DNA of 64,000 bases, from positions 41,007 to 105,006 of the forward strand of contig JBHJHI010000004.1 in NCBI GenBank assembly GCA_050330995.1, given 5' to 3'. Positions within the stretch are counted from its first letter, which is position 1. Every line of letters starts with the position of its first letter. This DNA is from Thermohalobaculum sp050330995 (GTDB taxonomy: Bacteria; Pseudomonadota; Alphaproteobacteria; Rhodobacterales; Rhodobacteraceae). A model generated the notes under the pieces. The model had not been told where the DNA came from. It searched no databases and saw only the letters and a program-made list of their open reading frames with translations. A program made the position numbers and the translations under genes. This document shows positions 48,907 to 57,096 of the stretch, piece after piece.

Positions 48907-49935
48907 ATGGCCAACGTCACCGATACCGACACCCGCTTCGGCGCGGCGCAGGGCGCGCCCGCCGGGCTTCTCTCGCGCGTCTCCTGGGGCGCGATCTTCG
49001 CCGGCGCCGTCGTCGCGGTCGCCGCCATGCTGCTGTTCAGCCTGCTCGGCTTCGGCCTCGGCTTCGGGCTCGTCAACCCGCTGACCGAGAGCGCGCCGAC
49101 CGAGGGCGTCGCCACGGGCGGGCTGATCTACTTCGTCGTCACCCAGCTCCTCGCCACCTTCATCGGCGGCTTCGTCGCCGCGCGCCTCGCCGGCGTGCCG
49201 ATCGCCATGACCTCGGCGCTGCACGGCGCGAGCGTCTGGGCGGTCACCACCGTCACCATCGTGTTCCTCGGCTTCATGGGCGGCTCGGCCGTGGTCGGCG
49301 GGCTCACGAGCCTCGCGGGCTCGGCGATCGGCTCGACCTCGGACGCGCTCGGCGAGGTGGTGCCCGAGGACCTGCCGCAGGTGCGGATGCCCGAGATCGG
49401 GATGCGGGACCTGCCCCAGCCGGTCCGCCAGACGCTGGAGGCGCAGAACGTCTCGCCCGACCAGCTCCGGAGCGCGGTCGGGAACGCCTTCCGCGACGTG
49501 CTCGGCCAGGAGGAGCAGGAGCGGCTTCGGGGCGAGCTGCGCTCGACCGCGCAGGAGATCATCCGCACGCCGGGCGACGTCCAGCAGGACCTCCGGGACC
49601 TGCGCGCGAGCGTGATCGGGGCCGAGGACGCGGCGATCACCGAGCAGGACCTCGAGGAGGCGCGCTCGACGCTGCAGCGGGAGCTGGGGATCAGCCAGCA
49701 GGAGACGCAAGCGATCGTCGACACCGTGCGCTCGCGCGTCGAGGCGGCGCTCGACCGGCTGACCTCGGCGATCGAGCAGGCCCGCCAGCAGGCGATCGAC
49801 GCGGCGCGGACGGCGATGGACACGGTCTCGACCGCCTCGCTCTCGGCCTTCGTCGCCTCGCTCCTCGGGCTGGCGGCGGCCGTGGGCGGCGGCCTCGTCG
49901 GCCGGCCGAAGCGGCCGATGGTCGCGAACGGCTGA
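48907..49935 (+). CDS. Membrane protein with central coiled coil (PhnA-like annotation group)
   Basis: The 342-residue protein has three N-terminal hydrophobic helices starting with SWGAIFAGAVVAVAAMLLF, a long charged helical middle (about residues 165-290, rich in Glu, Arg and Gln), and a final hydrophobic stretch near the C-terminus. This layout is often labelled PhnA-like in alphaproteobacteria, although no link to phosphonate use is shown. The start MANVTDTD follows an empty region of 263 bp. It precedes a hairpin terminator. Confidence 0.7.
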   Translation: MANVTDTDTRFGAAQGAPAGLLSRVSWGAIFAGAVVAVAAMLLFSLLGFGLGFGLVNPLTESAPTEGVATGGLIYFVVTQLLATFIGGFVAARLAGVPIAMTSALHGASVWAVTTVTIVFLGFMGGSAVVGGLTSLAGSAIGSTSDALGEVVPEDLPQVRMPEIGMRDLPQPVRQTLEAQNVSPDQLRSAVGNAFRDVLGQEEQERLRGELRSTAQEIIRTPGDVQQDLRDLRASVIGAEDAAITEQDLEEARSTLQRELGISQQETQAIVDTVRSRVEAALDRLTSAIEQARQQAIDAARTAMDTVSTASLSAFVASLLGLAAAVGGGLVGRPKRPMVANG

Positions 49936-49949
49936 GGCCGCGACGTCGC

Positions 49950-49974
49950 GGGGGCGCGAGGCCGCGCCCCCTTC
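49950..49974 (+). terminator. 9-bp GC hairpin between the coiled-coil membrane gene and tatA
   Basis: Arms GGGGGCGCG and CGCGCCCCC flank loop AGGC, followed by TTCCTA. It lies 15 bp after the membrane gene's stop and probably insulates it from tatA. Confidence 0.7.
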
Positions 49975-50073
49975 CTATTCGGGCGCGTCGCGAATATGTC
50001 GTGGCCTCAGGCAACGAAGCGACGGGCGCCGGGCAGGGTCTGCGAGGGGCGCCGCGCATAGGGAGTGACCGCC

Positions 50074-50301
50074 ATGGGCCTCAGCATCTGGCAGATCCTG
50101 ATCGTCGTCCTGCTGCTCGTGCTGCTGTTCGGCCGCGGCAAGATCTCGGAGCTGATGGGCGACATGGCCAAGGGCATCAAGTCGTTCAAGAAAGGCATGG
50201 CCGAGGACGACGAGCCCAAGCAGGTCGCCGAGCACCACGAGCCCGCCGCCGGGCGCACCATCGACGCCGAGACCACCTCGGCCAAGAAGGACAGCGCCTG
50301 A
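50074..50301 (+). CDS. tatA: Sec-independent protein translocase subunit TatA
   Basis: The 75-residue protein begins MGLSIWQILIVVLLLVLLFGRGKISELMGDMAKGIKSFKKGM in family form: one membrane helix, the FG hinge, then an amphipathic helix and an acidic tail. The ATG at 50074 follows an AGGGAG ribosome site, so the GTG three codons earlier is unlikely. TatA forms the translocation pore for folded Tat substrates. First of the tatABC operon. Confidence 0.95.
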   Translation: MGLSIWQILIVVLLLVLLFGRGKISELMGDMAKGIKSFKKGMAEDDEPKQVAEHHEPAAGRTIDAETTSAKKDSA

Positions 50302-50330
50302 CCCGCCACCGCTGAGAGAGGGTCCCGGCG

Positions 50331-50777
50331 ATGCTCGACATCGGCTGGTCAGAGCTTCTGGTCATCGGCGTCCTGGCCCTCCTCGTGGTGGGGCCGAAGG
50401 AGCTGCCGGGACTGTTCCGCACCGTCGGGCGCTACGTCGGCCAAGCGCGCAGCGTGGCGCGCGAGTTCCAGCGCTCGATGGAGGACGCCGCGCGCGACGC
50501 CGACGGCGGCGCCTTCGACCAGCTGAAGAACGCCAGGCGCGACTTCGAGCGGCTCGGCCGGGTCGATTACAAGGAGCAGGCGCGGCGCAGCCAGGCGGCC
50601 ACGACCTCGTCGCCGAAGCCCGCGGCCGAGCGCGCGACGCCCGCCCCGACCGGCACGTCCGCCCCGGCGGGCACGCAGGCGACGCCGGAGCCCACGCCCG
50701 CACGGGCGCAACCCGCGCCGGAGACCCCGTCGCCGGACGCCGCAGTGCCGTCGAACACGGGTGCCGACCGGGGCTGA
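50331..50777 (+). CDS. tatB: Sec-independent protein translocase subunit TatB
   Basis: The 148-residue protein opens MLDIGWSELLVIGVLALLVVGPKELPGLFRTVG, with the conserved Glu and the GPKELP hinge of TatB, followed by a long Pro/Ala/Thr-rich tail. It is the substrate-receptor partner of TatC. It lies 29 bp after tatA and 48 bp before tatC. Confidence 0.95.
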   Translation: MLDIGWSELLVIGVLALLVVGPKELPGLFRTVGRYVGQARSVAREFQRSMEDAARDADGGAFDQLKNARRDFERLGRVDYKEQARRSQAATTSSPKPAAERATPAPTGTSAPAGTQATPEPTPARAQPAPETPSPDAAVPSNTGADRG

Positions 50778-50825
50778 GGCGCGAGACCACGGCGCCGCGG
50801 GCGCCAGACAGGGCGGGGACGGCTC

Positions 50826-51629
50826 TTGAAGGACGACGACAGCCATATCGAGGCCAGCGCCGCGCCGCTGATCGAGCATCTGACCGAGTTGCGCGCGCGG
50901 CTCGTCAACGCGCTGATCGGCCTCGGCGTCGCCTTCGTCGTCTGCTGGATCTTCGCCGACCGGATCTACTTCGTGCTGACCGACCCGCTCTGCGACCGGC
51001 TGGAGGCGCGCGGCCAGACCTGCGACCTGATCTTCACCGCGCCGCAGGAAGCGTTCTTCACCTACCTGAAGCTCGCCATGTTCGGCGCCGTCTGCCTCGC
51101 CTTCCCGGTCATCGCCAACCAGATCTGGAAGTTCGTCGCCCCCGGCCTCTACCGCTCGGAGCAGCGCGCCTTCCTGCCGTTCCTGGCCGCGACGCCGGTG
51201 CTGTTCGCCCTCGGCGCCAGCTTCGTCTACTTCCTCATCATGCCGCTCGCGCTCGACTTCTTCCTGAACTTTCAGGTGCCGGGCGAAGAAGCCGGGTCGG
51301 GCGTGCGCATCGAGTTCCTGGGCAAGGTCAACGAGTATCTCTCGCTGTCGATGACCTTCATCCTCGCCTTCGGCATCTGCTTCCAGCTCCCGGTGCTGCT
51401 GACGCTGATGGGCCGCGCCGGGCTGGTGACCGCCGACGGGCTCGCGCGCGGGCGCAAGTACGCGGTGGTCGGCATCGCCGCCGTCGCCGCGATCCTGACG
51501 CCGCCCGACATCATCAGTCAGATCGGCCTCGGCGGCGCGGTCTACGTGCTCTACGAGATCTCGATCCACCTCGTCCGTCTCGCCGAGAAGAAGCGCGCCG
51601 AGGCCGACCCGGACGAGGAGGAGGCGTGA
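50826..51629 (+). CDS. tatC: Sec-independent protein translocase subunit TatC
   Basis: The 267-residue protein has six hydrophobic segments, HLTELRARL near the N-terminus, and PPDIISQ late, the core of TatC. It binds the twin-arginine signal. The start is TTG, preceded by GGGGACGG; no ATG or GTG fits. The end overlaps the next gene's GTG start as GTGA. Confidence 0.95.
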   Translation: MKDDDSHIEASAAPLIEHLTELRARLVNALIGLGVAFVVCWIFADRIYFVLTDPLCDRLEARGQTCDLIFTAPQEAFFTYLKLAMFGAVCLAFPVIANQIWKFVAPGLYRSEQRAFLPFLAATPVLFALGASFVYFLIMPLALDFFLNFQVPGEEAGSGVRIEFLGKVNEYLSLSMTFILAFGICFQLPVLLTLMGRAGLVTADGLARGRKYAVVGIAAVAAILTPPDIISQIGLGGAVYVLYEISIHLVRLAEKKRAEADPDEEEA

Positions 51630-52513
51630 GCCCCGACCCGCGCCCCGGCCATACCGCGAGCCCCGAGGCGCGCGAGGCCGACGCGCTGGAGCGCATCGCC
51701 GACGCGCTCGAACGCCTCGCCCCCGCGCCTTATCCCGTGCCCGACTTCGACGCGGCCGAGGCCTGGGTCTGGCACCCCGAGCCCGACCGGCTGGTCGCGG
51801 TGGCCGAGGTGGCGCGCGTCGATCTCGACCTGCTGATCGGCGTCGAGCGCCAGCGCGACGTGCTGATGGCCAACACCCGCGCCTTCGCGCACGGCCGCCC
51901 GGCCAACAACGCGTTGCTCTGGGGCGCGCGGGGGATGGGCAAGTCCTCGCTGGTCAAGGCCGTCCACGCGGCCGTGGGCACTGAGACCGGGACGCTGCGG
52001 CGCGTCGAGATCTTCCGCGAGGATCTGTCCTCGGTCGGGCGGCTGCTCGACTATCTGCGCCTCGCGGAGCAGCGCTTCGTGCTGTTCTGCGACGACCTCT
52101 CGTTCGAGCCGGGCGACGCGGCCTACAAGTCGCTGAAGGCCGTGCTCGACGGCGGCGTCGCTGGGCGGCCCGACAACGTGGTGGTCTACGCCACCTCGAA
52201 CCGGCGCCACCTGATGCCGCGCGACATGATCGACAACGAGCGCTCGACCGCGATCAACCCCGGCGAGGCGGTCGAGGAGAAGGTGTCGCTGTCGGACCGC
52301 TTCGGCCTCTGGCTCGGCTTCCACCCCTGCGACCAGGACGACTTCCTAGCGATGGTGCGGGGCTATGCGCGCTACTTCAGGCTCGACCTCGACGACGAAC
52401 GGCTGCGCGCCGAGGCGGTCGCCTGGCGCCAGGCGCGCGGCGCGATGTCGGGCCGGGTGGCCTGGCAGCTCGCGCAGGACCTGGCGGCGCGGGCGGGAGC
52501 GCGAGAGGGCTGA
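51626..52513 (+). CDS. DUF815 AAA+-type ATPase
   Basis: The 295-residue protein has Walker A GARGMGKSS (residues 100-108), Walker B VLFCDDLSF, and SNRRHLMPRDM, as in DUF815 ATPases. The start is GTG, overlapping the tatC stop by 4 bp. The function is not established. It is commonly near tatABC in Rhodobacterales; a connection to export is not shown. Confidence 0.88.
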   Translation: MSPDPRPGHTASPEAREADALERIADALERLAPAPYPVPDFDAAEAWVWHPEPDRLVAVAEVARVDLDLLIGVERQRDVLMANTRAFAHGRPANNALLWGARGMGKSSLVKAVHAAVGTETGTLRRVEIFREDLSSVGRLLDYLRLAEQRFVLFCDDLSFEPGDAAYKSLKAVLDGGVAGRPDNVVVYATSNRRHLMPRDMIDNERSTAINPGEAVEEKVSLSDRFGLWLGFHPCDQDDFLAMVRGYARYFRLDLDDERLRAEAVAWRQARGAMSGRVAWQLAQDLAARAGAREG

Positions 52514-52872
52514 GCGAGGGCGCGGGTTCCTCTGGCGGAGAGGGGACCGCTCGCGGCGATGGCCGGTCGTCGGGGATGGGTAGGACGCACGTCGGAGGTT
52601 CGCTTCGCGCCGTGTCACGACGTAGGTCGCTTCTCCGAGGCCAGCCGCGCTCCGGTCATGCGAGGCGGCCGGAACGTGCTGCGATGTCGGGAGCCCCGCA
52701 CGGGCCCGCGAGGCGACGGGCGTCCGCCGGGCTCGACGCGGCGCCGGTGGGGAATGGCGCCGCGCGCGGCCCGACAAGTCGCCGCACCACGCCATATCGC
52801 CGCCCGTGCGTCTCCGTCGCGCGGCCGCGCGTCCGGTGGAGGCGTCCAGGGCCATCCACTCGGGAGACCGTC
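52514..52872. other. Gap between DUF815 and MBL-hydrolase genes
   Basis: About 360 bases with no supported gene; open frames here are mainly antisense or arginine-rich. No strong hairpin was found. It probably contains the promoter of the MBL gene. Confidence 0.4.
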
Positions 52873-53826
52873 ATGACCGATCGCCTGTTCACCCGCCGCA
52901 CCGCGCTCGCGGCGCCGGCCGTCCTCGGCGCCGCCCTGGCCACCGCGCCGTCGCGTGCCGCCGCGCCGCTTCAGGGCCCGCTGCGGGGCGGCGTGCGCCG
53001 CGTGACGCTCGGCGGCTTCGAGGTGACGACGCTGCACGATGGCTACGTCGTCGCGGGCGACCCGCACGGTATCTTCGGCACGGACCAGCCGCAGGAGGAA
53101 GTCCACGCGCTCGCCGAGGCCAACCTGCTGCCGGCAATGGAACTGGTGAACAACTACACGGTCACGCTGGTCAACACGGGCGCCGAGCTGGTGCTGTTCG
53201 ATACCGGCAATGCCCCCTCGCGCGGCCCGACCCGGGGCCATACGGTCGCGCGTCTCGCCGATGCCGGGATCGCGCCGGATCAGATCGACGTCGTCGTCAT
53301 CACCCACATGCACGGCGATCACATCGGCGGCCTCGTGACCGATGGCGCGCCGACCTTTCCCAACGCGCGCTACGTGATGGGCCGGACGGAGTACGACGCG
53401 TGGACGGGGGGAGGGGTGCCCGAGGAGCGCGCGCAGAGCGTCGTCCCGGTGGTGACGCCGCTCGCCGAGAAGACCACCTTCATCGAGCCCGGGCAGTCGG
53501 TCGTCTCCGGCATCGACGCGGTGGAGGCTTTCGGTCACACCCCCGGCCACATGATCTACCACGTCGAGAGCGAGGGTCGGCGGATCATGATCACCGCCGA
53601 TACCGCCAACCACTTCGTACTGTCGCTGCAGCGGCCCGACTGGGAGGTGCGCTTCGACATGGACAAGGACGCGGCGGCCGCGACCCGAAAGCGGGTTCTC
53701 GGCATGATCGCGGACGAGCGTGTCCCCTTCATCGGCTATCACATGCCGTTCCCGGCGATCGGCTATCTCGACGCGATGGACGGGGGCTTTCGCTACGTCC
53801 CGGAGAGCTACCAGCTCGCGCTCTGA
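52873..53826 (+). CDS. Tat-exported MBL-fold metallo-hydrolase
   Basis: The 317-residue precursor has a twin-arginine signal (FTRRTALAAPAVLGAAL, ending near AAA) and the MBL metal-binding motif H145-M-H147-G-D149-H150, with further ligands in FGHTPGHMIYH and TADTANH. It is in the group of MBL hydrolases related to lactonases and arylsulfatase-like esterases; the substrate is unknown. The Tat signal means export in folded form, with metal bound in the cytoplasm. The tatABC genes lie just upstream, though a functional link is not needed. Confidence 0.88.
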   Translation: MTDRLFTRRTALAAPAVLGAALATAPSRAAAPLQGPLRGGVRRVTLGGFEVTTLHDGYVVAGDPHGIFGTDQPQEEVHALAEANLLPAMELVNNYTVTLVNTGAELVLFDTGNAPSRGPTRGHTVARLADAGIAPDQIDVVVITHMHGDHIGGLVTDGAPTFPNARYVMGRTEYDAWTGGGVPEERAQSVVPVVTPLAEKTTFIEPGQSVVSGIDAVEAFGHTPGHMIYHVESEGRRIMITADTANHFVLSLQRPDWEVRFDMDKDAAAATRKRVLGMIADERVPFIGYHMPFPAIGYLDAMDGGFRYVPESYQLAL

Positions 53827-53959
53827 AGGTGCGGCGCCTGTCCGCGAGAGCGGATCGGCGCTCTCCTCGCCCCGACGACGATCGACGTCGCCGTCGGAAA
53901 GGCCGGGCACGGGTCGGCCTCCTGCGCCCCACCGGCCCCGGATGCCGACGCCTCCGCCG

Positions 53960-54505
53960 TCACCGCGGCGAGCGCTTCGCCAGGATCCGCTGCAACGTCC
54001 GGCGGTGCATGTTGAGCCGGCGCGCCGTCTCCGAGACGTTGCGGTCGCAGAGTTCGAACACCCGCTGGATGTGCTCCCAGCGCACGCGGTCGGCCGACAT
54101 CGGGTTCTCGGGCGGCTCGGGCTTGTCGGCCTCCGAGGTCAGGAGCGCCTTCTCGACGTCGTCGGCGTCGGCGGGCTTGGCGAGGAAGTCGACCGCGCCG
54201 ATCTTGACCGCGGCGACGGCCGTCGCGATCGCGCCGTAGCCCGTCAGCACCACCGAGCGGCAGTCGGGGCGGCTCTCCTGCAGCGCCTCGACCACGTCGA
54301 GGCCGTTGCCGTCCTCGAGGCGCAGGTCGATCACCGCGAAGGCGGGCGCCTTGGCCCGCGCGACGGCGAGGCCCTCCTCGACCGAGCCCGCCGTCACCGT
54401 CTCGAAGCCGCGCTTCTCCATCGCCCGCGCGAGGCGGGTGCGAAACGAGACGTCGTCGTCGAGGATCAGGAGGGTCTTCTCCCCCCCGGTCGTTCCTTCG
54501 GGCAT
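53960..54505 (-). CDS. regA: Redox response regulator RegA/ActR/PrrA
   Basis: The 181-residue regulator has an N-terminal receiver with acidic pocket DDD (about residues 16-18), phospho-acceptor D60 in FAVIDLRLEDGNG and the late K in FLAKP. A proline spacer (PEPPENP) leads to a Fis-type helix-turn-helix ending in NVSETARRLNMHRRTLQRIL, exactly as in RegA. It controls photosynthesis, respiration, nitrogen and carbon fixation genes in response to redox state sensed by RegB. It lies 95 bp after senC on the same strand. Confidence 0.97.
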   Translation of the reverse strand: MPEGTTGGEKTLLILDDDVSFRTRLARAMEKRGFETVTAGSVEEGLAVARAKAPAFAVIDLRLEDGNGLDVVEALQESRPDCRSVVLTGYGAIATAVAAVKIGAVDFLAKPADADDVEKALLTSEADKPEPPENPMSADRVRWEHIQRVFELCDRNVSETARRLNMHRRTLQRILAKRSPR

Positions 54506-54600
54506 CGGTCGCTTCCCGTATGATTATTGCTGGCGGGGAAGTGTCCGCCGCGGCCCGCGTGTCAAATCCGCACGCCGGCGTCGTCGGAGCGGGGGCGGTC

Positions 54601-55236
54601 TCAGCCCGCCGCCTCGATCTCGGCGCGGATCTCGCGCGCGATCTCCCCGGCGTCCTGCTCGGTGCGAAACAGCCGCACCACCCCCTCGTCCGGCAGCACG
54701 AGGTAGGTGAAGCTCGTGTGGTTCATCAGGTAGTCCTCGCCGCCCCCCTCGGTCGACGCCTTCTGGAAGTAGACCTTCCAGTCATCGGCGACGCGCGCCA
54801 GCGTCTCGGCGTCCGGCGAGAGCCCGACCATCGCGGGGTGCATCGCCTCGACGAAGTAGCCGAGCTGCTCGGGCGTGTCGCGCTCGGGATCGACGGTGAC
54901 GAACACCGGCGTCACCTCGATGCCGTCCTCGGCGAGCAGGTCGACGGCCGCGGCCATGTCCTGCGCGTCGAAGGGACAGACGTCGGGGCAGAAGGTGTAG
55001 CCGAAGTAGAACAGCGCCGGGCCGTCGGTCAGCGCCTCGTAGCTCACTTGCTCGCCGGTGTGGGCGGTCATGGTGAAGCCGCCGCCGATGTCGGCGTCGC
55101 GCGCGTCGATCGAGGCCGAGCCCGGCCCGACGAGCTCGGGCGTCGCGTCGAAGACCATCCACAGCGCCGCCCCGAGGCCGAGCGCCACCGCGAGCCCTGC
55201 CAGCCCGATCAAGCCCGGCCGTATCGCACCTCGCAT
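54601..55236 (-). CDS. senC: SCO1/SenC/PrrC copper chaperone
   Basis: The 211-residue protein has an N-terminal membrane anchor and a thioredoxin-like domain with the copper site CPDVC (in YTFCPDVCPF) and a distal histidine in NHTSF. SCO proteins help assemble the Cu-A site of cytochrome oxidase and influence RegB signalling. The start MRGAIRPG was chosen over an upstream frame start. It is divergent from regB and in the same direction as regA. Confidence 0.96.
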   Translation of the reverse strand: MRGAIRPGLIGLAGLAVALGLGAALWMVFDATPELVGPGSASIDARDADIGGGFTMTAHTGEQVSYEALTDGPALFYFGYTFCPDVCPFDAQDMAAAVDLLAEDGIEVTPVFVTVDPERDTPEQLGYFVEAMHPAMVGLSPDAETLARVADDWKVYFQKASTEGGGEDYLMNHTSFTYLVLPDEGVVRLFRTEQDAGEIAREIRAEIEAAG

Positions 55237-55492
55237 CGTACCCCTCCGCGGTCGTGTCGCTACGGCACTCACAAAGGCACCTCGCCGGCGCCGCGCAAGG
55301 GCACGCGTCGACGCGCCGCCCGGACACGCGCCCCGGCACGTCGGGAGGGGCGCGCGCCTCCGCGCGACGCTCCCGACCTCCCCGCACGCGGGCGCGACCC
55401 CCGGCCCGCCCGGAGCGGGAGGCGTCCGTGTTGCCGAAGGACGGGATGCGGGCGCGTTGCCAAGCCCCCCGCGCGGCGCACATCGAGCCGTC

Positions 55493-56947
55493 ATGCAGGA
55501 GACGGGTTCGGTCTATCTCTTCGACATGCGCGCGCGCGGCGACTGGGTGCGGCTGCGCACGCTGATCCTGTTGCGCTGGATCGCGGTGATCGGCCAGTCC
55601 TCGGCCGTGATCGCGGCGAGCGTGGCGTTGGATTTCGCGCTGCCGCTGCCGCTCTGCGCCGTGCTGATCGCCGCGGCGGTCGTGGCCAACCTCGTGGCGA
55701 TGGCGGTGTTCCCGATCGAGACGCGGCTGTCGGAGCGCGCCACCTTCGCCTCGCTCTGCTTCGATCTCGTGCAGATCGTCTCGCTGCTGATGGCCACCGG
55801 CGGGCTCAATAACCCCTTCGCGCTCCTGGTCATCGCGCCGGTGACGATCTCGGCCTCCTCGCTCAGGCTGCAGCCGACCCTCTGGCTCGGCACGCTCGCG
55901 ATCCTGCTCGTGGCGCTGATGTCGAGCGTCTACCTGCCGATCCGCCTCGCCGACGGGACCGCGCTGGAGGTGCCGCTCGCCTACCGCACCGGCTTCGCCG
56001 TCGCGCTCGCCGTCGCGGTCGCCTTCCTCTCGCTCTACGCGCGGCGCGTCACGGTCGAGAGCTACGCCATGAGCCAGGCGCTCTCGGCGACGCAGATCGC
56101 GCTCGCGCGCGAGCAGCGCCTGGCCGCGATCGGCGGCATCGCCGCGGCGGCGGCGCACGAGCTCGGCACGCCGCTCGCGACCATCAAGCTCGTCGCGCGC
56201 GAACTCAGGCGCGAGCTGGAGGACCGCCCCGATCTCGCCGAGGACGCCGACCTGATCCACGCCGAGGCCGAGCGCTGCGGGCGCATCATGGCGGAGCTCT
56301 CGCGTTCGAAGAACGCCGACGAGCATCTGCGCTCGGCGCCGATCACCGCGGTGATCGAGGAGGCGGCCGCGCCGCACGCCGGCCGCGGCGTCGACATCGT
56401 GCTGCGCTACAACGGCGTCGCGGTCGAGGAGGGCGCGGGCGCGCTCGACGACGTGGCGATCGTCGCGCGCCGCCCCGAGCTGATCCACGGGCTGAGGAAC
56501 CTCGTGCAGAACGCCGTCGACTTCGCGCGCGCGCGCGTCTGGATCGACGTCGCCGCCGATCCGGTCGAGGAGGGAAGCATGGTGATCTCGATCGGCGACG
56601 ACGGCCCCGGCTTCCCGGCCGAGATCCTGCCCCGCCTCGGCGAGCCCTACGTGTCGAGCCGCCCGCGCGAGGGCCGCGGGACGGGTATCGGAGCGGGAGG
56701 CGCGACCGGCGTCGAGGCCGGCGGGAGCTACGAGGGCATGGGTCTCGGCGTGTTCATCGCGCGCACGCTGCTCGCGCGCACGGGCGCGCAGCTTCGCTTC
56801 ATGAACGCGCCGCGCTCGTCGGAGGACGGCCCGACCGGGGCGCTGATCCTGGTGCGCTGGCCGCGCGCCTCGATCCGCGAGACCAAGGCGGAGGGCCGCC
56901 GCGCCTTCGGCGGCGCCCTCGGCGAGGGCCGCCCCGCGCGGGCCTGA
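55493..56947 (+). CDS. regB: Redox sensor histidine kinase RegB/ActS/PrrB
   Basis: The 484-residue kinase has six hydrophobic helices, with the quinone-binding heptapeptide GGLNNPF between the helices, then the H-box AAAAHELGTPLATI (H222), the redox-active cysteine C262 in AERCGRIM, an N-box NLVQNAVDFA and a G-box GDDGPGFP. All match RegB. It phosphorylates RegA when the quinone pool is reduced. The start MQETGSVY gives a typical N-terminus; the frame is open farther upstream, antisense to senC. A variable Gly-rich insertion precedes the last G-box. Confidence 0.97.
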   Translation: MQETGSVYLFDMRARGDWVRLRTLILLRWIAVIGQSSAVIAASVALDFALPLPLCAVLIAAAVVANLVAMAVFPIETRLSERATFASLCFDLVQIVSLLMATGGLNNPFALLVIAPVTISASSLRLQPTLWLGTLAILLVALMSSVYLPIRLADGTALEVPLAYRTGFAVALAVAVAFLSLYARRVTVESYAMSQALSATQIALAREQRLAAIGGIAAAAAHELGTPLATIKLVARELRRELEDRPDLAEDADLIHAEAERCGRIMAELSRSKNADEHLRSAPITAVIEEAAAPHAGRGVDIVLRYNGVAVEEGAGALDDVAIVARRPELIHGLRNLVQNAVDFARARVWIDVAADPVEEGSMVISIGDDGPGFPAEILPRLGEPYVSSRPREGRGTGIGAGGATGVEAGGSYEGMGLGVFIARTLLARTGAQLRFMNAPRSSEDGPTGALILVRWPRASIRETKAEGRRAFGGALGEGRPARA

Positions 56948-57096
56948 GACGGGGCGGCGTCCTCCCGCACGGGACCGGGCCCGGGAATTCGGTCGACCTC
57001 GCCCGTCGTTTCGGGTTTTGTTAAGCGGCTTGACCCCGAGTGGGGACGCGCTCGATTGTCGAGAAGCCGGGCTTTGTCCCGATCCGGCCTTGATGG